Both the position numbers and the translations under genes were made by a program. This document shows positions 26,518 through 34,761 of a stretch of DNA of 64,000 nucleotides, piece by piece. The DNA is taken from NCBI GenBank assembly GCA_900467185.1, contig UBPA01000003.1, positions 682,001 through 746,000 of the forward strand, read 5' to 3'. The notes under the pieces were generated by a model. That model did not search any database, was not told the DNA's origin, and saw nothing but the letters and a program-made list of their open reading frames with translations. The number at the start of each line of letters is the position of its first letter. Position 1 is the stretch's first letter. Source of the stretch: Hyphomicrobiales bacterium (GTDB lineage: Bacteria; Pseudomonadota; Alphaproteobacteria; Rhizobiales; Rhizobiaceae).

Positions 26518-27837
26518 ATGACCAAGCCCCGCGTGATGATCGACGGTTACAATCTGGCTCTGGAAAAGGGGACCGGCATTGCCACCTATGCCCGCAACCT
26601 CAGCGGCCATCTGTCCGAACTCGGCTACCCCATCGACCTTCTCTACGGCGTTCGCGCGTCGGTCGGGAAAAATCCCCTGCTGTCGGAAGTCGGGTTTTTC
26701 GACCCTTCGACGCGCGCCCTGAAGCCGACCGAGGTCATCAAGCGGCTGGCGACGTCGCCGCTCGGGACCACGGCGCGCCAGGTGCCGATCACCGGCAAGG
26801 TCATCGCGCGGCATGTGCCGGGCGGATTGCCTAAGCACGAGCGCATCTTCAACTCTCGCAATCTCTATACGATTTCGCGCTGGCACTTCCGCACCTACGG
26901 CCAGTTCATGCAGACGAGCTACGACCAGTCCGCCGATATCGCCCACTGGACGTATCCGCTGCCGATCAAGCTTAAGAACGCGGCCAACATCTACACGATC
27001 CACGATCTCGTGCCGCTGCGCCTCCCCTATGCGACGCTCGACAACAAACGCGAGTTCCTCAAGACCGTCCGCAAGATCGCCGACAAGGCCGATCACATCG
27101 TTACGGTCTCCGAGGTCTCCAAGCGTGATATCGTCGAACTCCTCGGCGTAGACGAAAGCCGGGTGACCAACACCTACCAGGCGGTCAACCTGCCGAGCCA
27201 TATCCTCAACCGCGACAAGGACGAGGTGCGCAACGAGGTTGCGTCGATCTTCGGACTGGAGCACAAGAAGTTCTTTCTGTTCTTCGGCGCAATCGAGCCG
27301 AAGAAGAACATCGGCCGGATCATCGAGGCCTATCTGGCGAGCCAGGTCAGCTATCCTCTCGTCATCGTCGGCCAGCTGGTGTGGAAGAACGCCAACGACC
27401 TGCGGCTTCTGGGCGTTCCCGGCGGCGGCAAGAAGACGGACGTCTACGACCCGACGGTGGGTCATGTGACGCGGTCCGCCTCGATCGTGCGTCTCGAATA
27501 TCTGCCGCTGAGCCTGTTGACGTCGCTGATCCGCTGCGCCCGATCCGTCGTCTTCCCGTCCCTGTACGAAGGGTTCGGCCTGCCGATTCTCGAAGCCATG
27601 CAGCTGGGAACGGCGGTCATCACCGGCAGCGAAGGCGCCAATCCGGAAATCGCCGGCGACAGCGCCATCGTCGTGGACCCCTATGACGTCAATGCAATCG
27701 CGCAGGCGATCCGCGATGTCGCGCACGACGATGCCCTGATGCGGTACTACGAGGCCGAGGGTCTGGAGCGGGCGAAATTGTTTTCGCCGGAGCGCTATGC
27801 AGAGCGGCTCGATTCGCTCTACACCACTTTGAAGTGA
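26518..27837 (+). CDS. Glycosyltransferase family 4-type protein
   Basis: GT-B glycosyltransferase of 439 residues. N-terminal domain: RVMIDGYNLALEKGTGIATYARN and IYTIHDLVPLRLPYATLDNK; C-terminal domain: FFLFFGAIEPKKNIGRIIEAY, then RCARSVVFPSLYEGFGLPI with the EGFGLPILE donor-binding signature. The layout resembles mannosyl- or rhamnosyltransferases of capsule clusters, but the sugar is unknown. I took the ATG at 26518, where homology begins; codons upstream are in a 120-base spacer after the KpsC/S-like gene. It precedes an unknown protein by 32 bases. Confidence 0.87.
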   Translation: MTKPRVMIDGYNLALEKGTGIATYARNLSGHLSELGYPIDLLYGVRASVGKNPLLSEVGFFDPSTRALKPTEVIKRLATSPLGTTARQVPITGKVIARHVPGGLPKHERIFNSRNLYTISRWHFRTYGQFMQTSYDQSADIAHWTYPLPIKLKNAANIYTIHDLVPLRLPYATLDNKREFLKTVRKIADKADHIVTVSEVSKRDIVELLGVDESRVTNTYQAVNLPSHILNRDKDEVRNEVASIFGLEHKKFFLFFGAIEPKKNIGRIIEAYLASQVSYPLVIVGQLVWKNANDLRLLGVPGGGKKTDVYDPTVGHVTRSASIVRLEYLPLSLLTSLIRCARSVVFPSLYEGFGLPILEAMQLGTAVITGSEGANPEIAGDSAIVVDPYDVNAIAQAIRDVAHDDALMRYYEAEGLERAKLFSPERYAERLDSLYTTLK

Positions 27838-27869
27838 CATTTTGATGCAGTCGATACGGAAGAGCAGCG

Positions 27870-28544
27870 ATGAGTGACGAAAAGGCTCGGCTGGACGGTC
27901 TCGTGGCGCGTGCGCGCGAGACGGCAATTTCCGGTGCCAGCCCGGAGATCTCGGCCGTTCTCCTGGAAATGGCGGCAGCACTCGATGCGGCGCACGGTGC
28001 CGAGGAAACCGTTCGTCGCGAGGCTTTCCGCGAGGGCATCCGCGGTGCGGCCAAGGTGATCCGCAACCGACAGGCAACCCCCGGCTCTCCCCTCGGCGAC
28101 CTGCTCTCCTCGGCCAATGCCGATCCCGAAGCCTTTGCAAACGAGGTGATGAAGGTCGCAGGCGGAGAACCGGTGACGGTTGCCGACCTGCGGCGCCTGC
28201 GCCAGAAGGTGAATACGGCAACCGAGGGATCCGACGATATCGACGAGGAACTGAAGCGGATCTATTATTCCGTGATGAACGAGCGCAATCCGACGGCCGC
28301 CGATATCCTGCCACCGGGCTCTCCGTCCCGCTCGCTCGATGTGACCACCTTCATCCTCGAGCGCATTCTGCGGGAAGGCTGGTGGACCCTCGGCAACAGC
28401 GGTATCAACGCCAACGATCAACCCGTGGGCAAGGTCGGGCTGTCGCCGGCGCAAAGCTCCAAGCCGCAGACGGCGCCCACCCCGCCGCTCGCACTGCTGT
28501 CCGCCCTCGTTCTCACACTGATCGAGACCAGCAAAGGGCGCTGA
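27870..28544 (+). CDS. Protein of unknown function in the capsule locus
   Basis: A 224-residue protein I do not recognise. The first 70 residues are helical and charged (AAALDAAHGAEETVRREAFREG), a mid part contains GEPVTVADLRRLRQKVNTATEG and ILPPGSPSRSLDVTTFILERI, and the C terminus ends in a Pro/Gln-rich stretch and one hydrophobic segment (PPLALLSALVLTLIETSK) that could be a membrane anchor. No signal peptide is apparent. It is the last gene of the plus-strand capsule run and is convergent with pyruvyl transferase copy 3. A role in chain-length control or assembly is conceivable but unsupported. Confidence 0.72.
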   Translation: MSDEKARLDGLVARARETAISGASPEISAVLLEMAAALDAAHGAEETVRREAFREGIRGAAKVIRNRQATPGSPLGDLLSSANADPEAFANEVMKVAGGEPVTVADLRRLRQKVNTATEGSDDIDEELKRIYYSVMNERNPTAADILPPGSPSRSLDVTTFILERILREGWWTLGNSGINANDQPVGKVGLSPAQSSKPQTAPTPPLALLSALVLTLIETSKGR

Positions 28545-28579
28545 CCCCGGTCACGCCGTGCCGAGCGCCTGCGGCGCCC

Positions 28580-29641
28580 TCAGGCCTTGTTGCGAAGCCT
28601 GTCGGCGAGGTTGAGCTCCTTCACGTCGTGCTGCAGCACGAGCCCCTGAAGTACGGGATGCTCCCAGATGGTTTCGCCCGGACGGGCTTCCAGCGGTGCA
28701 ACATCGAGCGGAAAGGCCGCGATCAGCGCTTCCGCATCGAAGGCCTTCGGCGTCCAGGCGCGGTCGATGGCGGAGATGAGATCCTCCCAATCGGTCGGCT
28801 CCGTGCGGGGCAAGGCATAGACGGGCAAGTCCGAGAGGCCGAGACCGCGATAGAGATCGATGACGCGGGGATCGAGGTCGCAGGTCTCATCGAGCCGTCG
28901 CGTGTGCAGCCCCTTGACCGGACCATGCGTCGCGAAATGCAGGCAGGGAATGTTGTAGCTTTCGGCAAAGACCATGCCGTGCAGGCTGGTTGAGACGATG
29001 CGTTCGCAGGCCAGGATCTCGTCGATCCGGGTTTTCATGGCATCCATGCCGATGGACGTGACCGTGTTGATCAGGCGGACATGCGGAGCGAACGCCTCCG
29101 GTATTTTGTAACGCAGCAGCGTTTCCTTCAGATGTGCTTCCGGATCACGATCGGCCAGTTCCGACAGGTGGACGATGACGCCGAGCTTCCAGGTCTTCTC
29201 GATGCGCGGCGCATAGAATCGCGGCAGCAGCCAGACAGGATCGCCATAGACGCCGACCGTGCCTTCCGCCGCGCCGGTGATCAGCGCCTCCGACAGGGGG
29301 CCGCGCGTCGCCGTAATGTGGAACGTCGAATCTGCGGACGGCGCAAACGGGACCAGTTCTTCCTTTGCCGCCGACGGATTGGTCCAGCGCGAGGAGCCCG
29401 TGCCCCAGAACCAGACCTCGCCGCCGGAAATGCCATGCGCGATGGTGCCGACACAGGCCATCCGCATCGTCTTCGAGCGGGAGGGAACCCGATGGACCGG
29501 CTTTCCGCTGAGGAGCGCCACCATGACCGGGCTCAGGGCATCGCCGATATTGAGGTAGTCCATCGCCATCGTCGATCCCGCCCAGGAGAGCGGCACGGAG
29601 CCTGTCTTGCGGACCTGCTCGGTGAGCCTGTTCATCTTCAT
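28580..29641 (-). CDS. Polysaccharide pyruvyl transferase family protein (copy 3)
   Basis: Third pyruvyl transferase-like protein, 353 residues, closest in pattern to copy 2: YLNIGDALSPVMVALLSGKPVH, CVGTIAHGISGGEVWFWGTG, VGVYGDPVWLLPRFY, LGVIVHLSELADRD and CERIVSTSLHGMVFAESYNIP. It is separated from the other two copies by the plus-strand capsule genes. The ATG at 29641 follows GAAGG at eight bases. Acceptor sugar unknown. Confidence 0.85.
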   Translation of the reverse strand: MKMNRLTEQVRKTGSVPLSWAGSTMAMDYLNIGDALSPVMVALLSGKPVHRVPSRSKTMRMACVGTIAHGISGGEVWFWGTGSSRWTNPSAAKEELVPFAPSADSTFHITATRGPLSEALITGAAEGTVGVYGDPVWLLPRFYAPRIEKTWKLGVIVHLSELADRDPEAHLKETLLRYKIPEAFAPHVRLINTVTSIGMDAMKTRIDEILACERIVSTSLHGMVFAESYNIPCLHFATHGPVKGLHTRRLDETCDLDPRVIDLYRGLGLSDLPVYALPRTEPTDWEDLISAIDRAWTPKAFDAEALIAAFPLDVAPLEARPGETIWEHPVLQGLVLQHDVKELNLADRLRNKA

Positions 29642-29769
29642 CTCTCGACCTTCCCTGTTCCGAGCGAGCGGCCCGGCGGATCATACGTAAGTCATAAGGC
29701 GGAAATCGGAAGGCTATCTGCGGCGGTTTCAGGTGTCGGCACCTGCCGTCTCCGCCTTCCGTCTCTCGT

Positions 29770-30990
29770 TCACGCGTCCGTTTCCGGCACCGGCATGAGG
29801 GTGAAAAGCTCCTGCGCCAGCTTCACGCCGCGCAGGGCATAGCGGCCAATGGAGACCACCTCCCTGTCGCCGGGCGGCGGTGCCGCGGCCACGAAGGGCG
29901 AGGACATGACGACCGTGCGATCGACGAAGCGACAGAGCGAGGCGATGCGGCTGACCTCGTTGACGGCCGGGCCGATGACGGTGAAATCGAGGCGATCGGC
30001 GCTGCCGATATTGCCGTAGAAGACGTCCCCGATATGCAGGCCGAGATAGACCTCCGTCGTCGGGCGTCCTTCCATGGCGCGGCGCGCATTGAGATCGGCC
30101 AGCTTGCCGCGCAGGCGCCGTTCGGCGTCCAGCGCCCGACGACAGGCATCTTCCCGCTCTTCCGCCTTGAAGATCGCGAGCGTGCCGTCGCCGATCAGTT
30201 TCAGCACATTGCCCCCCGCCTCGTGGATAGAGGTGATGACCGCATCGGCGTAATCGTTCAGAAACGGAATGATTTCGTCCGGGGCGAGGCTTTCGGTGAT
30301 GCGGGTGTAATTCTGCAGGTCGGAAAACCAGAGCACCGCCGAAATCCGCTCGGCCTTGCCCCGGGTGATGCGGCCTTCCAGCACGTGGCTTGCAGCATCT
30401 TCGCCGAGATAGACTTCCGCGATCGTGCGCGTGACGCGGTTGAGCGACCCGGCCTTGATGGCAAGAGCGAGGACCGGTACCAGCGAGCGCAGGGCATCGA
30501 TCCCGTGATCGGTGAAGCCGCCCTCGTCGGCCGTCGTCCAGTGGGAGTAGAAACAGTCCATGTCGCCGATATGCGCGTCCGGCGAAAAGCGGTGGATCAT
30601 GGCGATATAGTCGCGATGACCGGCGGCCAGCAGCGTGTCCAGCGCGTAGAAATCGGTGGGATCGCCGAAGCCGATGCGGCGGCGCAGCTCGTTGCCGTTG
30701 GTCTCGCGCAGATGGTAGAACGGCGAGCGCTTCCAGTTTTCCTCCGAAACGCCCTCGTTCGTCGGGCCGTATTCGAACATGCCCTTGCCCGGCTCCCGGC
30801 TGTCCCACTGGAAGGCGCGCCCTTCATAGACCGGATGCAGCGTATCGATCAGCGCGAGCCCCCTGTCGAGCGGCAGCCCGGCTTCGCGCAGATGCTCGCA
30901 GAAGCCACGCATGATCTCCATCTCGTCGGAGCCCTTGAGACCCTGCGTCGTCAGCCATGCGGAAATGCGTGCGATTTCGCCTGCGTCCAT
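29770..30990 (-). CDS. Class III adenylate/guanylate cyclase
   Basis: Cyclase of 406 residues with an N-terminal half of about 200 residues that looks like a small-molecule sensor domain of the type common in rhizobial cyclases, and a C-terminal CHD domain. Metal-binding aspartates lie in AVLWFSDLQNYT and LKLIGDGTLAIF; the lysine in LKLIGDG and the Asn/Arg pair in PAVNEVSRI fit a working purine-nucleotide cyclase. VIGD of many homologues is VIGP here. The ATG at 30990 has AGGGAG at eight bases; a GTG nine bases upstream is less well placed. No functional tie to its neighbours is visible. Confidence 0.88.
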   Translation of the reverse strand: MDAGEIARISAWLTTQGLKGSDEMEIMRGFCEHLREAGLPLDRGLALIDTLHPVYEGRAFQWDSREPGKGMFEYGPTNEGVSEENWKRSPFYHLRETNGNELRRRIGFGDPTDFYALDTLLAAGHRDYIAMIHRFSPDAHIGDMDCFYSHWTTADEGGFTDHGIDALRSLVPVLALAIKAGSLNRVTRTIAEVYLGEDAASHVLEGRITRGKAERISAVLWFSDLQNYTRITESLAPDEIIPFLNDYADAVITSIHEAGGNVLKLIGDGTLAIFKAEEREDACRRALDAERRLRGKLADLNARRAMEGRPTTEVYLGLHIGDVFYGNIGSADRLDFTVIGPAVNEVSRIASLCRFVDRTVVMSSPFVAAAPPPGDREVVSIGRYALRGVKLAQELFTLMPVPETDA

Positions 30991-31135
30991 GTCCGCCACT
31001 CCCTGTACCCGTCGTCATGATGCTGCGGTTCCTGGCCCCTCGGATTCGATCTGGAACGGCAGAAAATTGATCGAGGGCGCCGGGTTCTACCCCATATTCC
31101 GGCAAACCGGAATCGTTTTCGACCCGCCCGGACTC

Positions 31136-31879
31136 TTAAGCCGTCTCTGACGTATCCTTCGACGTGTAGAGCGCGCGGGAGCGTTCGAGGTGGCGCAGCA
31201 TGGCCTGCTCCGTGGCATCGGCATCGCGGGCGACGATGCAATCGATGATGGATCGGTGCTCGGAGAGCGTCACGGTCTCCTTACCGGTCCAGATCAGCAT
31301 GTGGGTGTGGTAGCCGCGCAACCAGGCCAGCATGGCCTCGCTGACAGCGACATAGATGGGATTGCCGGAGATGCGGGCGATTCGGGCGTGAAACTCCATG
31401 TCAGCAGCGATGAAGGCGGCGGCATCGTCGAGCGCCGCCGCCTGCCGACCGAGGATCGCCTCGAGGTCTGCGATATCGGCTTCGGTCGCCTTCGCCGCGG
31501 CTTCCCGCGCCATGCCCCGCTCGAAGAAGATGCGGGCGCTCTTCAGGTGCTCCAGCGTGTCGGAGGATTTCGCGAGCATCATCTGGGCGGTCGTATCCAC
31601 CTGACGCAGGATCGACCGGGCTGTAAGCTCCAGCACACGGGCGCGCTCTCCATGCGAGATGACGACGAGGCCCATATTGGCCAGTGCCTGCATGGCCTCG
31701 CGGATCGCCGGCCGCCCCACGCCGAAGCGCTCCATCAGTTCCCGCTCAGAGGGCATTTCGTCGCCGGGGTTGAGCTCGCCGGAGGTGATCATCGCCCGCA
31801 GGCGGGAAAAAACCTCGTCGGACAGTTTTCGGCGCGTGATGGTTTCGGTCGGCTGGCGCATGAGGTTCCGGGCGTTCAT
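31136..31879 (-). CDS. GntR-family (FCD domain) transcriptional regulator, probable apiose-operon repressor
   Basis: FadR-type regulator of 247 residues. The winged helix has LSDEVFSRLRAMITSGELNPG and the recognition part MERFGVGRPAIREAMQALAN; the C-terminal all-helical FCD domain carries likely metal-ligand residues in AADMEFHARIARISGNP and the later SEHRSIIDCI. The pattern resembles NanR-like members. The ATG at 31879 follows AGGA. It is divergent from the apiose operon, and a repeated sequence containing GGTATAA lies in the shared intergenic region and again before apsD, so local control and autoregulation are likely. The ligand is not known. Confidence 0.88.
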   Translation of the reverse strand: MNARNLMRQPTETITRRKLSDEVFSRLRAMITSGELNPGDEMPSERELMERFGVGRPAIREAMQALANMGLVVISHGERARVLELTARSILRQVDTTAQMMLAKSSDTLEHLKSARIFFERGMAREAAAKATEADIADLEAILGRQAAALDDAAAFIAADMEFHARIARISGNPIYVAVSEAMLAWLRGYHTHMLIWTGKETVTLSEHRSIIDCIVARDADATEQAMLRHLERSRALYTSKDTSETA

Positions 31880-32011
31880 TCGATCCTGCATCTTCGCATG
31901 CCGCCGCGTGCTTGGAAAAGGGAAACGCGTCCGCGCCTCGCTTTCTCCCCTGTCGCAGCGGCTCCGCCTTCTTGTGCATTTTCCGCGCAGCGAGACTTGC
32001 TTCATTGTTAT

Positions 32012-32026
32012 ACTCATTATACCAGT
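32012..32026. promoter_or_regulatory. Candidate operator in the gntR-oiaX intergenic region
   Basis: ACTCATTATACCAGT, identical to 34678-34692. On the minus strand this region reads GGTATAATGAGTATAAC, two GTATAA direct repeats nine bases apart, similar in style to the GGTATA repeats bound by NanR-type regulators. The TATAAT within it is also a perfect -10 box pointing toward gntR. Confidence 0.65.
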
Positions 32027-32079
32027 TCATCAACGACGATCTGCCGTAGCCGGTCGTTCGAGACGGGGAGGAGACGCCG

Positions 32080-33333
32080 ATGATCACCGTGACCTATCGC
32101 ATCGAGACGACGGGAAGCGTCGAGGCCATGGGCGCCAAGATCGCCAGCGATCAATCGACGGGGACGTTCGTGCCGGTTCCGGGTGAAACGGAAGCGCTGA
32201 AAGCCCGCGTAGCCGCACGGGTGATCGCCATCCGCCCGCTTGAGCCCGCGACGACCCCGAGCTGGCCGGAAGCGCCATCGGATCACGGCCTGATCCACAG
32301 GGCCGATGTGGACATCGCCTTCCCGCTCGACGCCGTGGGCACGGATCTCTCGGCGCTGATGACCATCGCCATCGGCGGCATCTTTTCCATCAAGGGCATG
32401 ACGGGGCTTCGCGTCGTGGATCTCAAGCTGCCGCCGGAATATGGTGCCGCCTATCCCGGGCCCCAGTTCGGGATGCCGGGCAGCCGGCGGCTGACCGGCG
32501 TCGAAGGCCGGCCGATCATCGGCACGATCGTCAAGCCAGCCCTTGGGCTTCGGCCGATGGAAACGGCCGAACTGGTCGGCGAACTGATTGGCTCAGGCGT
32601 CGATTTCATCAAGGACGACGAGAAGCTGATGAGCCCGGCCTATTCGCCGCTGAAGGCGCGCGTCGCCGCCATCATGCCGCTGATCCTCGATCACGAGCAG
32701 AAGACCGGCAAGAAGGTCATGTACGCCTTCGGCATTTCGCATACGGACCCCGACGAGATGATGCGCAACCACGACATGGTGCTGGAGGCGGGCGGCAATT
32801 GCGCCGTCGTCAACATCAACTCGATCGGCATGGGCGGCATGGCGTTTCTCCGCAAGCGCTCCGGCCTCGTTCTGCATGCGCACCGCAATGGCTGGGACGT
32901 CCTGACCCGGCATCCGGGCATCGGCTTCGACTTCAAGGTCTGGCAGCAGTTCTGGCGGCTGCTCGGTGTCGACCAGTTCCAGATCAACGGCATCGGCGTG
33001 AAGTACTGGGAGCCGGACGAGAGCTTTGTGGAATCCTTCAAGGCCGTGTCCACGCCGCTCTTTTCGCCGGCGGATTGCCCGCTTCCCGTGGCCGGGTCCG
33101 GGCAGTGGGGCGGGCAGGCGCCGGAAACCTACCGGCGCACAGGACGCACGACCGATCTCCTCTATCTCTGCGGCGGCGGCATCGTCAGCCATCCCGGCGG
33201 ACCGGCCGCCGGCGTGCATGCCGTGCAGCAGGCCTGGGAGGCTGCGGTTGCCGACATTCCGCTCGAAACCTACGCGCTCGACCACCCCGAGCTTGCCGCA
33301 TCCTTGAAGACCTTTGGCGGAAAGGATGCCTGA
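32080..33333 (+). CDS. oiaX: RuBisCO-like protein OiaX (3-oxo-isoapionate-4-phosphate transcarboxylase/hydrolase)
   Basis: RuBisCO-large-subunit-like protein of 417 residues. The KP motif is at 152-153 (TIVKPALGLRP), the carbamylated-lysine motif is GVDFIKDDE with K178, D180 and E181, and LHAHRNG and GGGIVSHPGGPAAG follow; loop 6 does not match true RuBisCO. Form IV relatives next to a DUF1537 kinase, ApsD and ApnL were assigned as OiaX in the D-apiose pathway, splitting 3-oxo-isoapionate 4-phosphate to glycolate and 3-phosphoglycerate. Context decides the call here. GGGGAGGAG lies six bases before the ATG. Confidence 0.87.
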   Translation: MITVTYRIETTGSVEAMGAKIASDQSTGTFVPVPGETEALKARVAARVIAIRPLEPATTPSWPEAPSDHGLIHRADVDIAFPLDAVGTDLSALMTIAIGGIFSIKGMTGLRVVDLKLPPEYGAAYPGPQFGMPGSRRLTGVEGRPIIGTIVKPALGLRPMETAELVGELIGSGVDFIKDDEKLMSPAYSPLKARVAAIMPLILDHEQKTGKKVMYAFGISHTDPDEMMRNHDMVLEAGGNCAVVNINSIGMGGMAFLRKRSGLVLHAHRNGWDVLTRHPGIGFDFKVWQQFWRLLGVDQFQINGIGVKYWEPDESFVESFKAVSTPLFSPADCPLPVAGSGQWGGQAPETYRRTGRTTDLLYLCGGGIVSHPGGPAAGVHAVQQAWEAAVADIPLETYALDHPELAASLKTFGGKDA

Positions 33334-33334
33334 C

Positions 33335-34678
33335 ATGGTGGCGCCCCTGCTTCTCAGCTATTACGGCGATGATTTCACCGGCTCGACCGACGTCATGGAG
33401 GCGCTGGCCTCCCACGGCGTGGAGACCGTGCTTTTCCTGCGCATACCCGAAGACGCATTGGTGCAGCGCTTTGCCCATTGCCGCGCCATCGGCCTTGCCG
33501 GCACCAGCCGCAGCGAGACACCGGACTGGATGGATGAAAAGCTGACGCCGGTCTTTCACTGGCTGAAGGCGCGGCAGGCCGCCATCTGCCATTACAAGGT
33601 CTGCTCGACCTTCGATTCCGCCCCTGCGGTGGGCAATATCGGCCGGGCGATCGAGATCGGGCTTGACGTCTTCGGGCAGGGTATCGCGCCCCTTGTCGTC
33701 GGGGCGCCGCAGCTCAGGCGCTACACGGCCTTCGGTCACTTGTTCGCCGGCTATCAAGGCGAGGTCTATCGCATCGACCGCCACCCCGTCATGAGCCGGC
33801 ATCCGGTGACACCCATGACCGAAGCGGATCTTGCGCAGCACCTCGAGCGCCAGACGAAACTGCCTGTGGCGCTGGCTGACCTGACCATGCTGACGGATGC
33901 GCAGGTCGATGCGCGCGCTGCGACCCTTGCCGGCAAGGGCATACTGATGCTGGACGTGGACGGACCGGAGACGCAGACGGCGGCAGGCGCACAGCTTCTG
34001 CGGCTTGCCGAGCGCGGTTCACGGTTCATGGCGGGATCTTCGGGCGTCGAGTATGCGCTCCTTCAGGCCTGGCGTGCCGCAGGGCTGGTCGAGGGCGCAC
34101 GGCACTTTCCGTCTCCCGGCACGGCCGACCGGATCGCGGTCGTATCCGGCAGCGTCTCGCCGACCACGGAGCGGCAGATCCGTCAGGCGACGGGCTCCGA
34201 CGGCTTCGACGGCGTGGCGCTCGATCCGCTGGCACTTCTCGGAGAAGATGGCGAACGCGTCATCGACCGTGCGATCCAGGAGGCGCGGATGAGCCTTGCC
34301 GCTGGCCGCAGCGTCATCCTGCACACGGCCCTCGGTCCGCAGGCCGATCGTGGCGGCGAAATCGACCGGGTGGCCGGCAGCCGGCACCGGCTGGGTCAGA
34401 TGCTTGGCCGGATTCTCCTGCAGCTCATCGAAACGCAAGGCCTCGGCCGCGCCGTCATCGCAGGCGGCGACACGTCGAGCCATGCGCTGGGGGGCCTGAA
34501 GGTCGATGCCCTGACAACCCTTCTGCCACTGCCGGAAACGCCGGGATCGCCGCTCTGCACCGCTCACGGCCTGCATGCGCCGACCAACGGATTGCAGATT
34601 GCGTTGAAGGGCGGACAGGTGGGACGCGACGGCTATTTCGCCCAGATCCGCGATGGACGCGCGACGTCGGCTGGTTGA
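33335..34678 (+). CDS. oiaK: 3-oxo-isoapionate kinase OiaK (DUF1537 family)
   Basis: Four-carbon acid sugar kinase family protein of 447 residues. The N-terminal substrate domain starts YYGDDFTGSTDVMEAL, and the C-terminal nucleotide domain has VSGSVSPTTERQIRQA and the GGDTSSHAL motif. DUF1537 kinases phosphorylate threonate, erythronate and related acids; next to OiaX, ApsD and ApnL the expected substrate is 3-oxo-isoapionate. The ATG lies one base after the oiaX stop, so translation is coupled. A second copy of the operator motif begins on its stop codon. Confidence 0.86.
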   Translation: MVAPLLLSYYGDDFTGSTDVMEALASHGVETVLFLRIPEDALVQRFAHCRAIGLAGTSRSETPDWMDEKLTPVFHWLKARQAAICHYKVCSTFDSAPAVGNIGRAIEIGLDVFGQGIAPLVVGAPQLRRYTAFGHLFAGYQGEVYRIDRHPVMSRHPVTPMTEADLAQHLERQTKLPVALADLTMLTDAQVDARAATLAGKGILMLDVDGPETQTAAGAQLLRLAERGSRFMAGSSGVEYALLQAWRAAGLVEGARHFPSPGTADRIAVVSGSVSPTTERQIRQATGSDGFDGVALDPLALLGEDGERVIDRAIQEARMSLAAGRSVILHTALGPQADRGGEIDRVAGSRHRLGQMLGRILLQLIETQGLGRAVIAGGDTSSHALGGLKVDALTTLLPLPETPGSPLCTAHGLHAPTNGLQIALKGGQVGRDGYFAQIRDGRATSAG

Positions 34679-34703
34679 CTCATTATACCAGTAAATCTTA
34701 CAG
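34675..34703 (+). promoter_or_regulatory. Internal promoter with embedded operator before apsD
   Basis: TTGACT, 17 bases, then TTACAG. The 15-base motif ACTCATTATACCAGT (34678-34692) fills the spacer, a typical placement for a repressor site. The identical motif lies before oiaX. Confidence 0.62.
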
Positions 34704-34761
34704 TGCCTGACCTGATCGGCCGGGCGGGACCCTGAACGACCGTTTTGCAAGGACTGAGACC

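Noticed and set aside
26152-28314. Minus-strand open frame of about 720 codons
   Set aside because: It lies antisense to the KpsC/S-like and glycosyltransferase genes and is Arg/Asp-rich as expected for a shadow frame.
32080-33333. True RuBisCO and CO2 fixation
   Set aside because: Loop 6 does not match and there is no small subunit or phosphoribulokinase; neighbours are sugar-acid catabolic genes, so a RuBisCO-like protein is the better reading.
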